A stretch of 64,000 nt of DNA, from assembly GCA_900180385.1 (NCBI GenBank), contig FXLX01000002.1, forward strand, positions 1 through 64,000, given 5' to 3'. Shown here one piece after another: positions 9,120-18,248 of this stretch (within the stretch, counting starts at the first letter, position 1; each line of letters opens with the position of its first letter). The notes below the pieces were generated by a model that did not search any database, had not been told where the DNA came from, and saw only the letters and a program-made list of their open reading frames with translations. A program made the translations under genes and the position numbers. This DNA comes from an uncultured Candidatus Thioglobus sp. (GTDB lineage: Bacteria; Pseudomonadota; Gammaproteobacteria; PS1; Pseudothioglobaceae).

Positions 9120-9398
9120 ACAATTCAAAAAGTCCGTTAATTGTGGGCTTTTTATTATTAAAAATATTGGAAATTGTTTAAATGGAGGGGTTTAACTAAA
9201 GAAAGTAGTCAAAAATTTGATTACAAGGTCTTTAAAGGTTGTTTTTAGGGTCTTTTTAAGACTCTAGGATATCTTAGTATGGTTTTTTAATAAAATTTCG
9301 GAAATTTCAAGAATGGGGTTTTTACTAGAAGATTTGCTTGTATATCTAATAAGTACGGTGTATAGTTCAACTTCATACTTATAATTCTTGAGGAAGAG

Positions 9399-9899
9399 AT
9401 GAACAACACAAAGCATAATTTAATTAAAACTTGTATCGGTTTAACACTCAGCATTAGTGCTGCGAGTTTTGCTAATTTTGGCAATCCAACGTCGATAATG
9501 TCATCATTTGACGGGCAGAATTTCGCTCAACCACAAACGCAAATGCAGCAGTTTGGTGGTAATTCTATGCCGTGGGGTGCTCAAGCTTATAATCAGCCTA
9601 GATATTCTAATTCTCGATACGCAGCGCCAAGACAACGTTATGCTCAGCCTGCTTATAATTCGATGCCATGGTCTATGAATAGCGCCCCGGTTCGTCAGGC
9701 TCAACCGGCACAATCTTTTGGAGGTATGAGTATGATGCCATTTAATCCGGGCATACCTCAGCAACAAGTACGTCAGCCGCAGTCATCATCATTTATGATG
9801 CTGGGTATGGATCAAGGTATTCGCTCAATGATGGAGCCAGGAAAAATTATGGCTGAAGAGGCGACACCTGGCATGTACATGAAGCCAACTTGGCGCTAG
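9399..9899 (+). CDS. Small secreted Gln/Pro/Met-rich protein, family member 5
   Basis: 166 residues. A longer signal peptide with a charged n-region (MNNTKHNLIKTCIGLTL) ends at AASFA. The mature part begins NFGNP and contains NSMPWGAQAYNQPRY, NSMPWSMN and GMSMMPFNPG, that is, the MPW/NxxPW style of the clustered genes but richer in Gln, Arg and Ser. TATAAT lies at 9380-9385 and the ribosome site GAGGAAGAG is strong. The 279 bases before it hold a weak hairpin with a T run near 9130-9155 and nothing else I can name. Function unknown. Confidence 0.65.
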   Translation: MNNTKHNLIKTCIGLTLSISAASFANFGNPTSIMSSFDGQNFAQPQTQMQQFGGNSMPWGAQAYNQPRYSNSRYAAPRQRYAQPAYNSMPWSMNSAPVRQAQPAQSFGGMSMMPFNPGIPQQQVRQPQSSSFMMLGMDQGIRSMMEPGKIMAEEATPGMYMKPTWR

Positions 9900-9902
9900 T
9901 CT

Positions 9903-10364
9903 TTAATTCTGATTAAACCAGCGCTCCAAGTGGCTGGCGAAGCTTTGTCGGTCAGCTTGGCTTAAGGGTGGTAGGCCGCCAGTTTGCACGCCACTTGATC
10001 GAATCACATCCATAAAATCACGCATACTAAGCTTTGACTTAATATTATTGGCATTAAACAATTCACCTCTTGGGCTTAATGCTGTTGCACCTTTGGTAAT
10101 TGCTTCATCTGCCAAGGGTATGTCACTGGTAATTACTAAATCCCCTGGGTTTAGTCGTTTAACGATTTCATTATCAGCAATATCAAATCCTAATGGCACT
10201 TGAATAAAACTTAAATAGCAAGAGGGCGGTAGGTGCAAAGCATGATTAGCCACTAGCGTGATTTGGGTTTGTGTGCGATCAGCAGCCTTAAATAAGATTT
10301 CTTTAATAACAACAGGGCAGGCGTCTGCATCGATCCAGATTTGTGCTGATTCTATACCACTCAT
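9903..10364 (-). CDS. yaiI: YaiI/YqxD (UPF0178, DUF188) family protein
   Basis: 153 residues with the family start [10 protein letters not shown], the [13 protein letters not shown] segment and the C-terminal [20 protein letters not shown] signature. These proteins have a PIN-like fold, and the aspartates in the first strand suggest metal binding, but the biochemical role is not established. It converges on the preceding secreted-protein gene with only three bases between the stops. Confidence 0.92.
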   Translation of the reverse strand: MSGIESAQIWIDADACPVVIKEILFKAADRTQTQITLVANHALHLPPSCYLSFIQVPLGFDIADNEIVKRLNPGDLVITSDIPLADEAITKGATALSPRGELFNANNIKSKLSMRDFMDVIRSSGVQTGGLPPLSQADRQSFASHLERWFNQN

Positions 10365-10507
10365 AAATAATCAATCAAAAAATAATTAGCTAAGATGATT
10401 ATCCCATCTGATGCTCACCGTGTGACTTTAATGTATTTTGATACTTGTTGAATCTATTGTTGATGAGGTGTATAGTAAAAGACAAGTACATTATAAAAGG
10501 AGTTGGT

Positions 10508-10753
10508 ATGAAACTTAAGAGTATGTTAACGACTGTCACAGAAACATTGTCAGCCTCTGGCACTTCAGTAGTAGTGCAAACATTGGCTAAAGATTATGCG
10601 CAATCTGTACACACGCAGGCCAAAATTGGTATTGAAGCACTTCAACCTTGGCATAAAGGTTATCAACAAGTTGTTAAGTCTTGGTCTAAGTTAAATGACA
10701 ATGGACTTAAAGGTATGTCAAAAATGTATAACCATGGCCTCAAGCGAGTTTAA
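10508..10753 (+). CDS. Small hypothetical protein, 81 aa
   Basis: The ATG at 10508 follows AAAAGGAGTT with good spacing; an in-frame ATG 63 bases upstream would lie before this ribosome site and is rejected. The 81-residue product has no signal peptide or membrane segment, is basic at the C terminus, and looks helical and phasin-like (QTLAKDYAQSVHTQAKIGIE, then PWHKGYQQVVKSWSKL). I do not recognise a family. A strong terminator follows. Confidence 0.7.
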   Translation: MKLKSMLTTVTETLSASGTSVVVQTLAKDYAQSVHTQAKIGIEALQPWHKGYQQVVKSWSKLNDNGLKGMSKMYNHGLKRV

Positions 10754-10770
10754 ATTTTAAAGGTCGAAAA

Positions 10771-10796
10771 AAAAACCCGCGTTAGCGGGTTTTTTA
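10771..10796. terminator. Bidirectional terminator between the 81-aa gene and ssb
   Basis: AACCCGC (10774-10780), GTTA loop, GCGGGTT (10785-10791), flanked by an A run on the left and a T run on the right, so it can end both the plus-strand gene and ssb. Confidence 0.9.
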
Positions 10797-10813
10797 TTGG
10801 ATCTTACTAAGTC

Positions 10814-11287
10814 CTAAAAAGGAATATCATCATCAAAGCCGTTGTCAACTGGGGTAATTGGATCTTGAGTTGGGGCTTGCACGCGTGGTGCATTTGGCGC
10901 TTGTTGTCCGCCAGCTTGCGGCGCACCAGCACCAGGGCCATCACGACGATCTAGCATTTGCAATGTACCGTTAAAACCTGAAACAACGATTTCAGTAGTG
11001 TAACGATCAGCACCAGATTTATCTTGCCATTTACGAGTTTGTAATTTACCTTCAACGTAAACCTTAGAGCCTTTGTCTAAATATTGGCCAGCAATTTCTG
11101 CTAATTTACCAAATAAACTAACGCGGTGCCATTCAGTTTTTTCTTGCTTTTGACCAGTGTTTTTATCTGTCCAAGACTCACTTGTTGCTACCGAAAGATT
11201 TGCAATTGCATTGCCATTTGATGCGTATTTAACCTCAGGTTTTTGACCTAGATTACCTACTAAAATTACTTTGTTAATGCCTGCCAT
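10814..11287 (-). CDS. ssb: Single-stranded DNA-binding protein
   Basis: 157 residues: an N-terminal OB fold ([39 protein letters not shown]), a Gly/Pro/Gln linker and the acidic tip DDDIPF that binds repair and replication partners. It coats single-stranded DNA as a tetramer. It lies 21 bases downstream of an MFS gene on the same strand and may be partly cotranscribed with it. Confidence 0.97.
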   Translation of the reverse strand: MAGINKVILVGNLGQKPEVKYASNGNAIANLSVATSESWTDKNTGQKQEKTEWHRVSLFGKLAEIAGQYLDKGSKVYVEGKLQTRKWQDKSGADRYTTEIVVSGFNGTLQMLDRRDGPGAGAPQAGGQQAPNAPRVQAPTQDPITPVDNGFDDDIPF

Positions 11288-11308
11288 TGAATTTTCTCCC
11301 GTTAATTT

Positions 11309-12463
11309 TTAAGTTTTTTCAGTGCGCATACTTAGGGCGATTAGCCACCAGATAATTGCAGTAAATGTGGTGAATAAGAATACACTATTCAAACCAAAAT
11401 TGTTGTAAATCCATCCGCCAATTACACCGCCAACAAATGCACCAAAGAATTGTGAACTAGAATAAAAACCCATTGCTAGCCCGCGTTTATCGCTGCTTGC
11501 AGTTTTAGCGATGAGTGATGGTAGTAGGGCTTCTAGTGCATTAAAGGCGACAAAAAATAAAGTCAAAATCACAAAAAATGTCGTGTAATTTAGCTCACTT
11601 TTATAAAATAGGATTTGACTGAATGCCAGTATAAAAATTGAAAGTAAAAAAACTGTTTTTGTTTTTTGATACTTGGTGGCAACAATAATCATTGGGATCA
11701 TGCCTAGGAATGACAACACGATAACAGGCAAGTATATTTGCCAGTTATCTTGAATACTAAGGATGTTGTTATCAACCAAGAAAATTGGTATTGCAATAAA
11801 CGAACTGGTTAGGATTAGGTGAAGCGCAAAAATACTAAAATCTAATCTTAGTAAATCAGTTGTTAGGATTTTTTTAAAATTAGCGACAGAGAGTTTGTAT
11901 TGTTTTATGGGTTTAGCGCTTGGCAATGTTGTAACAATAATTAGCGCCACAATTGATAGTGCTGCAATGATCCAAAACATACCTGATATACCAAACTGAT
12001 GGCCAATAATTGGGCCTAATAGTAAAGCTAGCATAAATGCCATGCCAATTTGCACACCAACAAAAGCATTCGCTTTAGGGCGCTCCTCTTCACTGACGTA
12101 GTCAGCTAAAAATGCCATTAGAACGGCAGAAATTGCACCAGCGCCTTGCAAAGCTCTACCAGCAACCACTTGGTAGATATCAGTAGCATTAGCGGCAACA
12201 ACACTACCGATAAAGAAAATAATGAGACCTAATACAAGCAAAGGTTTGCGACCATATTTGTCTGATAGGTAGCCAAATGGTATTTGGAAAAAAGCCTGGG
12301 TTAGTCCGTAAGCACCAATAGCAAGGCCAATATAAAGTGGCGTTACATTTTCATAGTGATCAGCATAGACTGAAAAAATCGGAAAAATTATGAACAAGCC
12401 GAGCATACGGGTTGCCATGATTAAAGATATCTTTAGTGCAAAGCTTCGCTCTAGTTTGGTCAT
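11309..12463 (-). CDS. MFS transporter, YajR-like
   Basis: 384 residues and about 12 membrane helices. The N-terminal RMLGLFIIFPIFSVYAD and YGLTQAFFQIPFGYLSDKYG (motif A, loop 2-3) match the YajR group of major facilitator proteins. The soluble C-terminal YAM domain of E. coli YajR is absent. It probably exports small molecules by proton antiport, but the substrate is unknown. The bamD gene ends 15 bases upstream on the same strand. Confidence 0.85.
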   Translation of the reverse strand: MTKLERSFALKISLIMATRMLGLFIIFPIFSVYADHYENVTPLYIGLAIGAYGLTQAFFQIPFGYLSDKYGRKPLLVLGLIIFFIGSVVAANATDIYQVVAGRALQGAGAISAVLMAFLADYVSEEERPKANAFVGVQIGMAFMLALLLGPIIGHQFGISGMFWIIAALSIVALIIVTTLPSAKPIKQYKLSVANFKKILTTDLLRLDFSIFALHLILTSSFIAIPIFLVDNNILSIQDNWQIYLPVIVLSFLGMIPMIIVATKYQKTKTVFLLSIFILAFSQILFYKSELNYTTFFVILTLFFVAFNALEALLPSLIAKTASSDKRGLAMGFYSSSQFFGAFVGGVIGGWIYNNFGLNSVFLFTTFTAIIWWLIALSMRTEKT

Positions 12464-12478
12464 TGATTAGGGGCTAAA

Positions 12479-13246
12479 TTAGTCTTCTAGTGTGTAATGT
12501 GGTGTGTATAGCGGGTAGCTATTTTTAAGCACACGACGCGCATCTTTGGCTAATATCGGTGTATTGATAATATCGTAGTTGTGTGCCATTAAATGCAGTG
12601 CCGCTGGTACTGAAGGTGTGTTCGGGTATTTTTCAATGATGTATTTGCTACGATTAATTGCAGCAATATTAGCGCCTTTTTTCGTATAGTAAATAGCAAC
12701 AAATAATTCATGACGAGATAAAATGTTTCTTAAAATTACTAAACGGGTTTTGGCCTCTTCAGTGTACTCAGTTTTAGGAAATTTATCGATTAGCGCCAAG
12801 TAGTAATTAAACGCATCACGTACTGAATTTACGTCACGCTGAGCATTGTCAGTGATATAGTCATCCAGGATTGAGCGAGATTTGTCTTCTGAAATAACAC
12901 CGCGTAAATAATAAGCATATGGAGTAGAAAAGTGATCAGGGTAAAGCTTGATATAGCTATTTAAGCGATCAATAGCTTGATCGTAATCTTCATTTTTATA
13001 AAGTGCATAAGCAATTTCAAGCTTGGATTGTAGGGCGTACTTAGAGCCTGGATAAGCTGCTTGCAATTGTTCAAACAACTCAATGGCTTTATCCATAGAT
13101 CCGACAGAAATCTGATCTTTTGCCTGAGTGAAAAAGGTTTTTGGCGACCAGCCTTTGGTGATTGATTCGCGTTTTTTCTCTTCCTCCCAGAAGCAACCGC
13201 CTAAAAATAAAGTTAGTAAAGGTAGGATAAGAATAAGTTTTTTCAT
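12479..13246 (-). CDS. bamD: Outer membrane assembly lipoprotein BamD
   Basis: 255 residues from the ATG at 13246; the frame is open 51 bases further up but lacks a signal there. Signal peptide with lipobox LGGC places the acylated cysteine at residue 18. Repeated TPR helices follow (DKAIELFEQLQAAYPGSKYA, DQAIDRLNSYIKLYPDHFST, AFNYYLALIDKFPKTEYTEE). BamD is the essential lipoprotein partner of BamA in beta-barrel insertion, facing the periplasm. It is divergent from spoT across 97 bases. Confidence 0.95.
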   Translation of the reverse strand: MKKLILILPLLTLFLGGCFWEEEKKRESITKGWSPKTFFTQAKDQISVGSMDKAIELFEQLQAAYPGSKYALQSKLEIAYALYKNEDYDQAIDRLNSYIKLYPDHFSTPYAYYLRGVISEDKSRSILDDYITDNAQRDVNSVRDAFNYYLALIDKFPKTEYTEEAKTRLVILRNILSRHELFVAIYYTKKGANIAAINRSKYIIEKYPNTPSVPAALHLMAHNYDIINTPILAKDARRVLKNSYPLYTPHYTLED

Positions 13247-13343
13247 GAATTGGTGTGTAAATTTATTATAAATATGCACATCATTATACTGACGCATAAG
13301 TATTATAATGGCAAAACTTAATCCAAGATTTAATCTTAATTAA

Positions 13344-15446
13344 ATGTCAAAAGATAGTCCAAGAATTCTAATTAGCGAGCTATGTGAGGTGCTTGAAAAT
13401 TACATGCCCAAATCCCAAGTGGAAGGCGTATATCAGGCATATATTATTGCTGCAACAGCACATGATGGTCAATATCGAAAGTCAGGCGAAGCTTATGTAT
13501 TTCATCCACTTTCAGTGGCAATGATTTTGGCTGAATTGCAGCTTGACTATTATTGCATTGTTGCTGCAATACTGCATGATTGTATTGAAGATACCAGTGT
13601 TACTTACGAAGAGATTAAGTATGATTTTGGCTATGAAATTGCACACATTGTTGAAGGTGTTTCAAAGCTAACGGATTTAGAGTTCCATACCAATGTTGAT
13701 AAGCAGGCGCAAAATTTCCGTAAATTATTTTTAGCCATGAGTGGCGATATGCGCGTTATGGTCATTAAACTTGCCGATCGCTTACATAATATGCGCACCC
13801 TGGGATCGATGGGGCGAGATAAACAACTTCGAATTGCTAAAGAAACCGCTGAGATACATGCGCCAATTGCCAGAAGGTTGGGTTTGAACAGTATTAGGGT
13901 TGAATTAGACAACCTATGTTTTGAGGCTATTTATCCTTTTCGTTATCGAGTATTAGTTAGTCAGATTAAAAAACAATGCGGCAATAGAACCAAAGTAATT
14001 ACCCATATTCAAGAGCAGCTTAATACTCGCCTGCAGCAAGAAGGCTTGCCAAATGTTAATATTAGTGGTCGACGCAAGCAGCCCTGTAGTATCTACAAAA
14101 AGATGAAAAATAAGCGTTTGAGATTTTCTCAAGTGCTTGATATGTATGCCTTTAGGGTAATTGTAAGCGATGTTCCCCAGTGTTATCAAGCGTTAGGCGT
14201 TATTCATAATTTGTACAAACCTTTGCCGGGTAAATTTAAAGATTATGTGGCACTGCCAAAATCTAACGGTTATCAATCATTACATACTATTTTATTCGGT
14301 CCAAATAAAATCTTTGTTGAGGTTCAGATTCGTTCAGAGGATATGCACTTTGTCTCCGAATACGGTATTGCAGCACATTGGCATTATAAAAGTGATTCTG
14401 ACAACGATTCTGAATTGGCGAGTAGTTGGCTCGGATCTTTGCTTGACATTCAGAAAAACTCTGGCACTTCGATAGAATTTTTAGAAGAAACCAAAAATGA
14501 TTTATTTCCTTCAGAGGTATTTGTATTTACCCCTGGAGGCGATATTATGCAGTTGCCATATCGATCTACGGCGCTTGATTTTGCTTATATGGTGCATACC
14601 AATGTTGGCCATCGAGCAATGAAAGCTAGAATTGACCAAGTTAGCGCTTCGATTTCAACGCAATTGCACTCTGGCCAAACAGTAGAAATTATTACTGATG
14701 ATAAAGCTAAGCCACATCCATCTTGGCTGCAAATGGTGGCTACCGCTAAGGCTAAGTCCGCTATTAAGGCATACCTTAAGTCACAATCCGCAACTGAGCT
14801 AATTCGTTTGGGTGAGTATTTATTGTCCAATGCATTTGATTATCAAAGTATTGACATGAGTAGTATTGGTGGTGATAAATGGAAAGTTTGTCTTGATGAA
14901 TTAGGTTGTGATTCGCTAGAAGATTTGCATTTTCGTATCGGCTTGAGTGAAATTTTAGTCTCAGTTGTGCTGAATAAATTACAGCATGGTGATGATCAGC
15001 AGATAATGCAAAAGATTAAGATTAACACTACTCATGATAAAGCAATTAGTTTTGCACGTTGTTGTTATCCTATCCCTGGTGATAAAGTAGCCGGCATCTT
15101 AACCATATCAAAAGGCATGGTTATGCATCGAACTGATTGTGCGAATTTTATTCGTATTAAAGAGAAACATGCACAGTGGTTATCTGTTGATTGGGAATCT
15201 GATGGCGATGAAAATTTTGAAGTTAAACTAACTGTTGATGTGGCTAATCATCGAGGTACACTAGCTTCAGTTGCCAATACGGTTGCCAAACTAGAGAGTA
15301 ATATTGAACATATTAAAGTTCATGAAAAGGATAATTCAATTAAAACCTTAGATTTGGTTATTAGTGTGGCAGATACATACCATTTGCAAGCAGTAACAAA
15401 ATCCTTGAAAGCGCTAAAATTTGTTCAAAGTGTGCACCGGTTTTAA
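13344..15446 (+). CDS. spoT: Bifunctional (p)ppGpp synthetase/hydrolase (RSH, SpoT type)
   Basis: 700 residues with domains in order: HD hydrolase (YRKSGEAYVFHPLSVA, then H78-D79 in ILHDCIEDT), synthetase (GKFKDYVALPKSNGYQSLHT and EVQIRS), TGS (VFVFTPGGDIMQLP) and a C-terminal ACT domain. The loop KFKD at 297-300 is the basic RxKD type of bifunctional enzymes, not the acidic ExDD of RelA; with the intact HD pair this indicates both synthesis and hydrolysis of the alarmone. No separate RelA is in the window. Confidence 0.95.
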   Translation: MSKDSPRILISELCEVLENYMPKSQVEGVYQAYIIAATAHDGQYRKSGEAYVFHPLSVAMILAELQLDYYCIVAAILHDCIEDTSVTYEEIKYDFGYEIAHIVEGVSKLTDLEFHTNVDKQAQNFRKLFLAMSGDMRVMVIKLADRLHNMRTLGSMGRDKQLRIAKETAEIHAPIARRLGLNSIRVELDNLCFEAIYPFRYRVLVSQIKKQCGNRTKVITHIQEQLNTRLQQEGLPNVNISGRRKQPCSIYKKMKNKRLRFSQVLDMYAFRVIVSDVPQCYQALGVIHNLYKPLPGKFKDYVALPKSNGYQSLHTILFGPNKIFVEVQIRSEDMHFVSEYGIAAHWHYKSDSDNDSELASSWLGSLLDIQKNSGTSIEFLEETKNDLFPSEVFVFTPGGDIMQLPYRSTALDFAYMVHTNVGHRAMKARIDQVSASISTQLHSGQTVEIITDDKAKPHPSWLQMVATAKAKSAIKAYLKSQSATELIRLGEYLLSNAFDYQSIDMSSIGGDKWKVCLDELGCDSLEDLHFRIGLSEILVSVVLNKLQHGDDQQIMQKIKINTTHDKAISFARCCYPIPGDKVAGILTISKGMVMHRTDCANFIRIKEKHAQWLSVDWESDGDENFEVKLTVDVANHRGTLASVANTVAKLESNIEHIKVHEKDNSIKTLDLVISVADTYHLQAVTKSLKALKFVQSVHRF

Positions 15447-15526
15447 GTTATTCTCATTATTAAAATGACACATGTCTTAGTGTTATTTGGTTAAAATTAG
15501 GTTAATTATTTTATTAGGTATTTTTT

Positions 15527-15721
15527 ATGAAATGGACAGACTCATTAGACATCGCCATGGCGTTAGATGAAGCACATCCAGATACAAACCCTTTGACAGT
15601 TGGTTTTGTTGATTTAAGAGAAATGGTGATGGCGTTAGAAGAATTTGATGATGACGGCGAAAAATCAGGTGAAAAGATTCTTGAGGCTATTCAAATAAAT
15701 TGGATTGAAGAAAGAGAATGA
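15527..15721 (+). CDS. iscX: Iron-sulfur assembly protein IscX
   Basis: 64 residues, the family's exact usual length, with MKWTDSLDIAMALDEAHPDT and LEEFDDDGEKSGEKILEAIQ, both diagnostic of IscX (YfhJ). The acidic surface binds iron and the IscS desulfurase and tunes cluster assembly. Here it sits away from an isc operon: its stop overlaps the tolB start in ATGA, so it is translationally coupled to the Tol-Pal genes. Confidence 0.95.
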   Translation: MKWTDSLDIAMALDEAHPDTNPLTVGFVDLREMVMALEEFDDDGEKSGEKILEAIQINWIEERE

Positions 15722-16992
15722 GAAAGCTAGCTGCTGTTTTTTTAGCACTTTATGCCACTATTGCATTTGCCGTACTAGAAGTAACCATCTTAAAACAAGA
15801 TGAAAACGCATTCCCAATTGTCATTTCCCCATTTTCTGTCAAAGGCGATGCTAGGCAAGGAGAGGCAATTGCTCACATCATGCGTGATAACTTTAATCGC
15901 TCAGGTGAATTTAACGCCTCAAGTGCTGAGCATATCATTAATAGCGAGATTGATTTTGAAAAATGGCAGGCTAAAAAAATTGAAGCCATTGTTATTGGCA
16001 AGCTTGAGCAAGTTAGCAAGAAAATCTTTAATGTTGAAATCGAACTGATTGACACTTATACAAGAAAAACGTTATACGCTAAAAAGTTTGCTGTTCATAA
16101 TAGTGGTATTAGGCGCATTACTCATTATTTATCTGATCAGATTTATTTTGCCTTATTGGGTGAGAAAGGCTCATTTGATACGCGTCTAGCTTATGTTACT
16201 GTTACTAATAAGGGTGATGGAAAACGTGAATATCGCCTAGAGATTTCAGATTCTGATGCGCAGAATCCGCAAACTATTTTTAGAGCAGCAAGCCCGATTT
16301 TATCGCCAGCTTGGTCGCCAGATCAAAATAAAATTGCCTATGTGTCGTTTAAAAATGGCCGCTCTGAGGTATTTATTCAGCACCCATTTATGCGCCGTAA
16401 AACACAAAAATTGCCTTATTTTAATGGCATTGCATCCGCACCTGCCTGGCATCCAAGTGGCGAAAGTATTATTATGACGCTTTCAAAAGACGGCAATAAA
16501 GATATTTATTCTTACCATTTAAAAGATGAAAAATTAACTCGTTTAACCAAAGATGTAGGCATTGACACCGAAGCAAGCTATTCGCCTGATGGCGAGCGTA
16601 TTGCCTTTACCTCTAATCGATCGGGGCAGGTTCAGGTGTACATCAAACATCTAAAAACAAATACAATCAAGCGAGCAACCTTTGAGGGTAGTTACAACGC
16701 TAAAGCGGTATTTTCACCTGATGGCAAAAGCTTGGCTTTAGTGCATCGGGTTGATCGAGATTATCGCATTGCCTTGCTGGATATTGCCACCAAAGATTTA
16801 ATTGTTATCACTGATAACAAACTAGATGAGTCACCTTTCTTTTCGCCAAATGGTAGTATGATTATCTTTGCTACTAACAAAAGTGACATGGGTGTGTTGT
16901 CAGTTGTTTCAATCTTAGGTCATCAAACCTTTGAACTTGCCAGTAAAGCTGGCGAAGTTAGAGAACCGAATTGGTCTCATTATTCTAAATAA
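15718..16992 (+). CDS. tolB: Tol-Pal system periplasmic protein TolB
   Basis: 424 residues. Signal peptide MRKLAAVFLALYATIAFA, an N-terminal alpha/beta domain and a C-terminal beta propeller whose blades repeat the WSPDQNKIAYVS / YSPDGERIAFTSNRSG / FSPDGKSLALVH motif. TolB binds Pal at the outer membrane and TolA from the inner membrane to keep the envelope invaginating during division. It is the first tol gene of this operon; tolQRA are not in the window. Confidence 0.97.
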   Translation: MRKLAAVFLALYATIAFAVLEVTILKQDENAFPIVISPFSVKGDARQGEAIAHIMRDNFNRSGEFNASSAEHIINSEIDFEKWQAKKIEAIVIGKLEQVSKKIFNVEIELIDTYTRKTLYAKKFAVHNSGIRRITHYLSDQIYFALLGEKGSFDTRLAYVTVTNKGDGKREYRLEISDSDAQNPQTIFRAASPILSPAWSPDQNKIAYVSFKNGRSEVFIQHPFMRRKTQKLPYFNGIASAPAWHPSGESIIMTLSKDGNKDIYSYHLKDEKLTRLTKDVGIDTEASYSPDGERIAFTSNRSGQVQVYIKHLKTNTIKRATFEGSYNAKAVFSPDGKSLALVHRVDRDYRIALLDIATKDLIVITDNKLDESPFFSPNGSMIIFATNKSDMGVLSVVSILGHQTFELASKAGEVREPNWSHYSK

Positions 16993-17006
16993 AATCAGGA
17001 GTTATT

Positions 17007-17558
17007 ATGTTAAAAATTACCTCATTAATCACAGCTACTGTGCTTTTATCCTCTTGCTCAACCGTAGTTGAAGAGTTGTATCAAAAAGTAGCGCCCAAAC
17101 CAAGTGTTGTTAATACTGAAGAGAGTATTGTTGCTGCAGATACTTCTAGTTTTGAGTCGCAAGAATATGGCGGCAATTACACAGTTAAAAACAGCGCAAT
17201 TCATGCAGCAACTTCTGAACTAAAAAGCACAGGTGTGTCGTTTGTTTTGTATTTTTCTTACGATGGCAGTGAGATAAATGAAGCAGCAACTAAGCAAATT
17301 ATTTTGCATGCGAACTTTATGCGTGACAACCCAAGTCTTAATCTACGTTTAGAAGGGCATGCGGATGAGCGCGGTACTCGTGAGTACAACCTTGCATTGG
17401 GTGAAAATCGAGCTTTAGCAGTTAAAGAAGTGCTGGGTTTGTACGATCTTAGTTCGCGTGTAGAAGTGATCAGCTTTGGTGAAGAGATGCCAATTGTGCA
17501 AACACACGATGAAAGCGCCTGGGAAAAGAACAGGCGTGTTGAATTTATTTATCAGTAG
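17007..17558 (+). CDS. pal: Peptidoglycan-associated lipoprotein Pal
   Basis: 183 residues. Lipobox LLSSC puts the acylated cysteine at residue 17. The C-terminal OmpA-like domain has the peptidoglycan-binding signature LRLEGHADERGTREYNLALG and ends with EKNRRVEF. It anchors the outer membrane to the wall and binds TolB, its upstream neighbour. Confidence 0.97.
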   Translation: MLKITSLITATVLLSSCSTVVEELYQKVAPKPSVVNTEESIVAADTSSFESQEYGGNYTVKNSAIHAATSELKSTGVSFVLYFSYDGSEINEAATKQIILHANFMRDNPSLNLRLEGHADERGTREYNLALGENRALAVKEVLGLYDLSSRVEVISFGEEMPIVQTHDESAWEKNRRVEFIYQ

Positions 17559-17564
17559 ATAATA

Positions 17565-18242
17565 ATGCAGCGTCTTTTACTTATGATTTTTCTGGCTGTA
17601 TTTGCTTATCAGCCAGCTTATGCTGGTATTAATACTGACAAAGTGATCATGGATCATAATAAAAAAATCAAGAAATTGGTGCGTAAAAATAAAGCGTTAA
17701 TTGGCAAAATTGAGCAACTAGAGCAAAAGCAACAAGAAAGTAGTCAAAAAATTGCCGAATTATTCAATTTGATGGAGTATAAAAAATCTAGTGTTGTGGT
17801 TAAGCAAACCATGATACGTGTACGCGAGCACAATAAAAAGGCTAAAAAAATCTATACCAATGCCCGCTCGCTATTGGTTACTGATCAGTACAATCAAGCC
17901 ATTATATTTTTTAAGCAATATTTAGATATTTATCCTGACAGTAATCACGCTTCAGATGCACATTATTGGTTGGCCAAATCTTATTTAGCTATGGGTGACT
18001 ATCAGCAAGCAAAACATACTTTTGTGGCTTTTCAGCAAGGTAGTCCGCTGCATCATAAATACTCAAATTCGTTATTTGAGCTCGCCAGGGTGTATGTAGA
18101 GCTTAAGCAAACTAAAAAAGCTGAAAAACTATTGAATAGTATGTTGTTGAAGTTCCCGTCACATAATTCAATTAATCGAGCTAAGCAATTGTTAAGTAAG
18201 ATTACACCTAAAAAGTTAGACAATAACAAGGCTTTTCAGTAA
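17565..18242 (+). CDS. cpoB: Cell division coordinator CpoB (YbgF)
   Basis: 225 residues. Signal peptide ending AYA, a Lys/Gln/Glu-rich coiled-coil segment (about residues 28-65) that in relatives drives trimerisation, then TPR repeats (YNQAIIFFKQYLDIYPDSNH, YQQAKHTFVAFQQGSP). CpoB links wall synthesis with Tol-driven outer-membrane constriction. It follows pal after six bases, the conserved order. Confidence 0.93.
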   Translation: MQRLLLMIFLAVFAYQPAYAGINTDKVIMDHNKKIKKLVRKNKALIGKIEQLEQKQQESSQKIAELFNLMEYKKSSVVVKQTMIRVREHNKKAKKIYTNARSLLVTDQYNQAIIFFKQYLDIYPDSNHASDAHYWLAKSYLAMGDYQQAKHTFVAFQQGSPLHHKYSNSLFELARVYVELKQTKKAEKLLNSMLLKFPSHNSINRAKQLLSKITPKKLDNNKAFQ

Positions 18243-18248
18243 ATTAAG

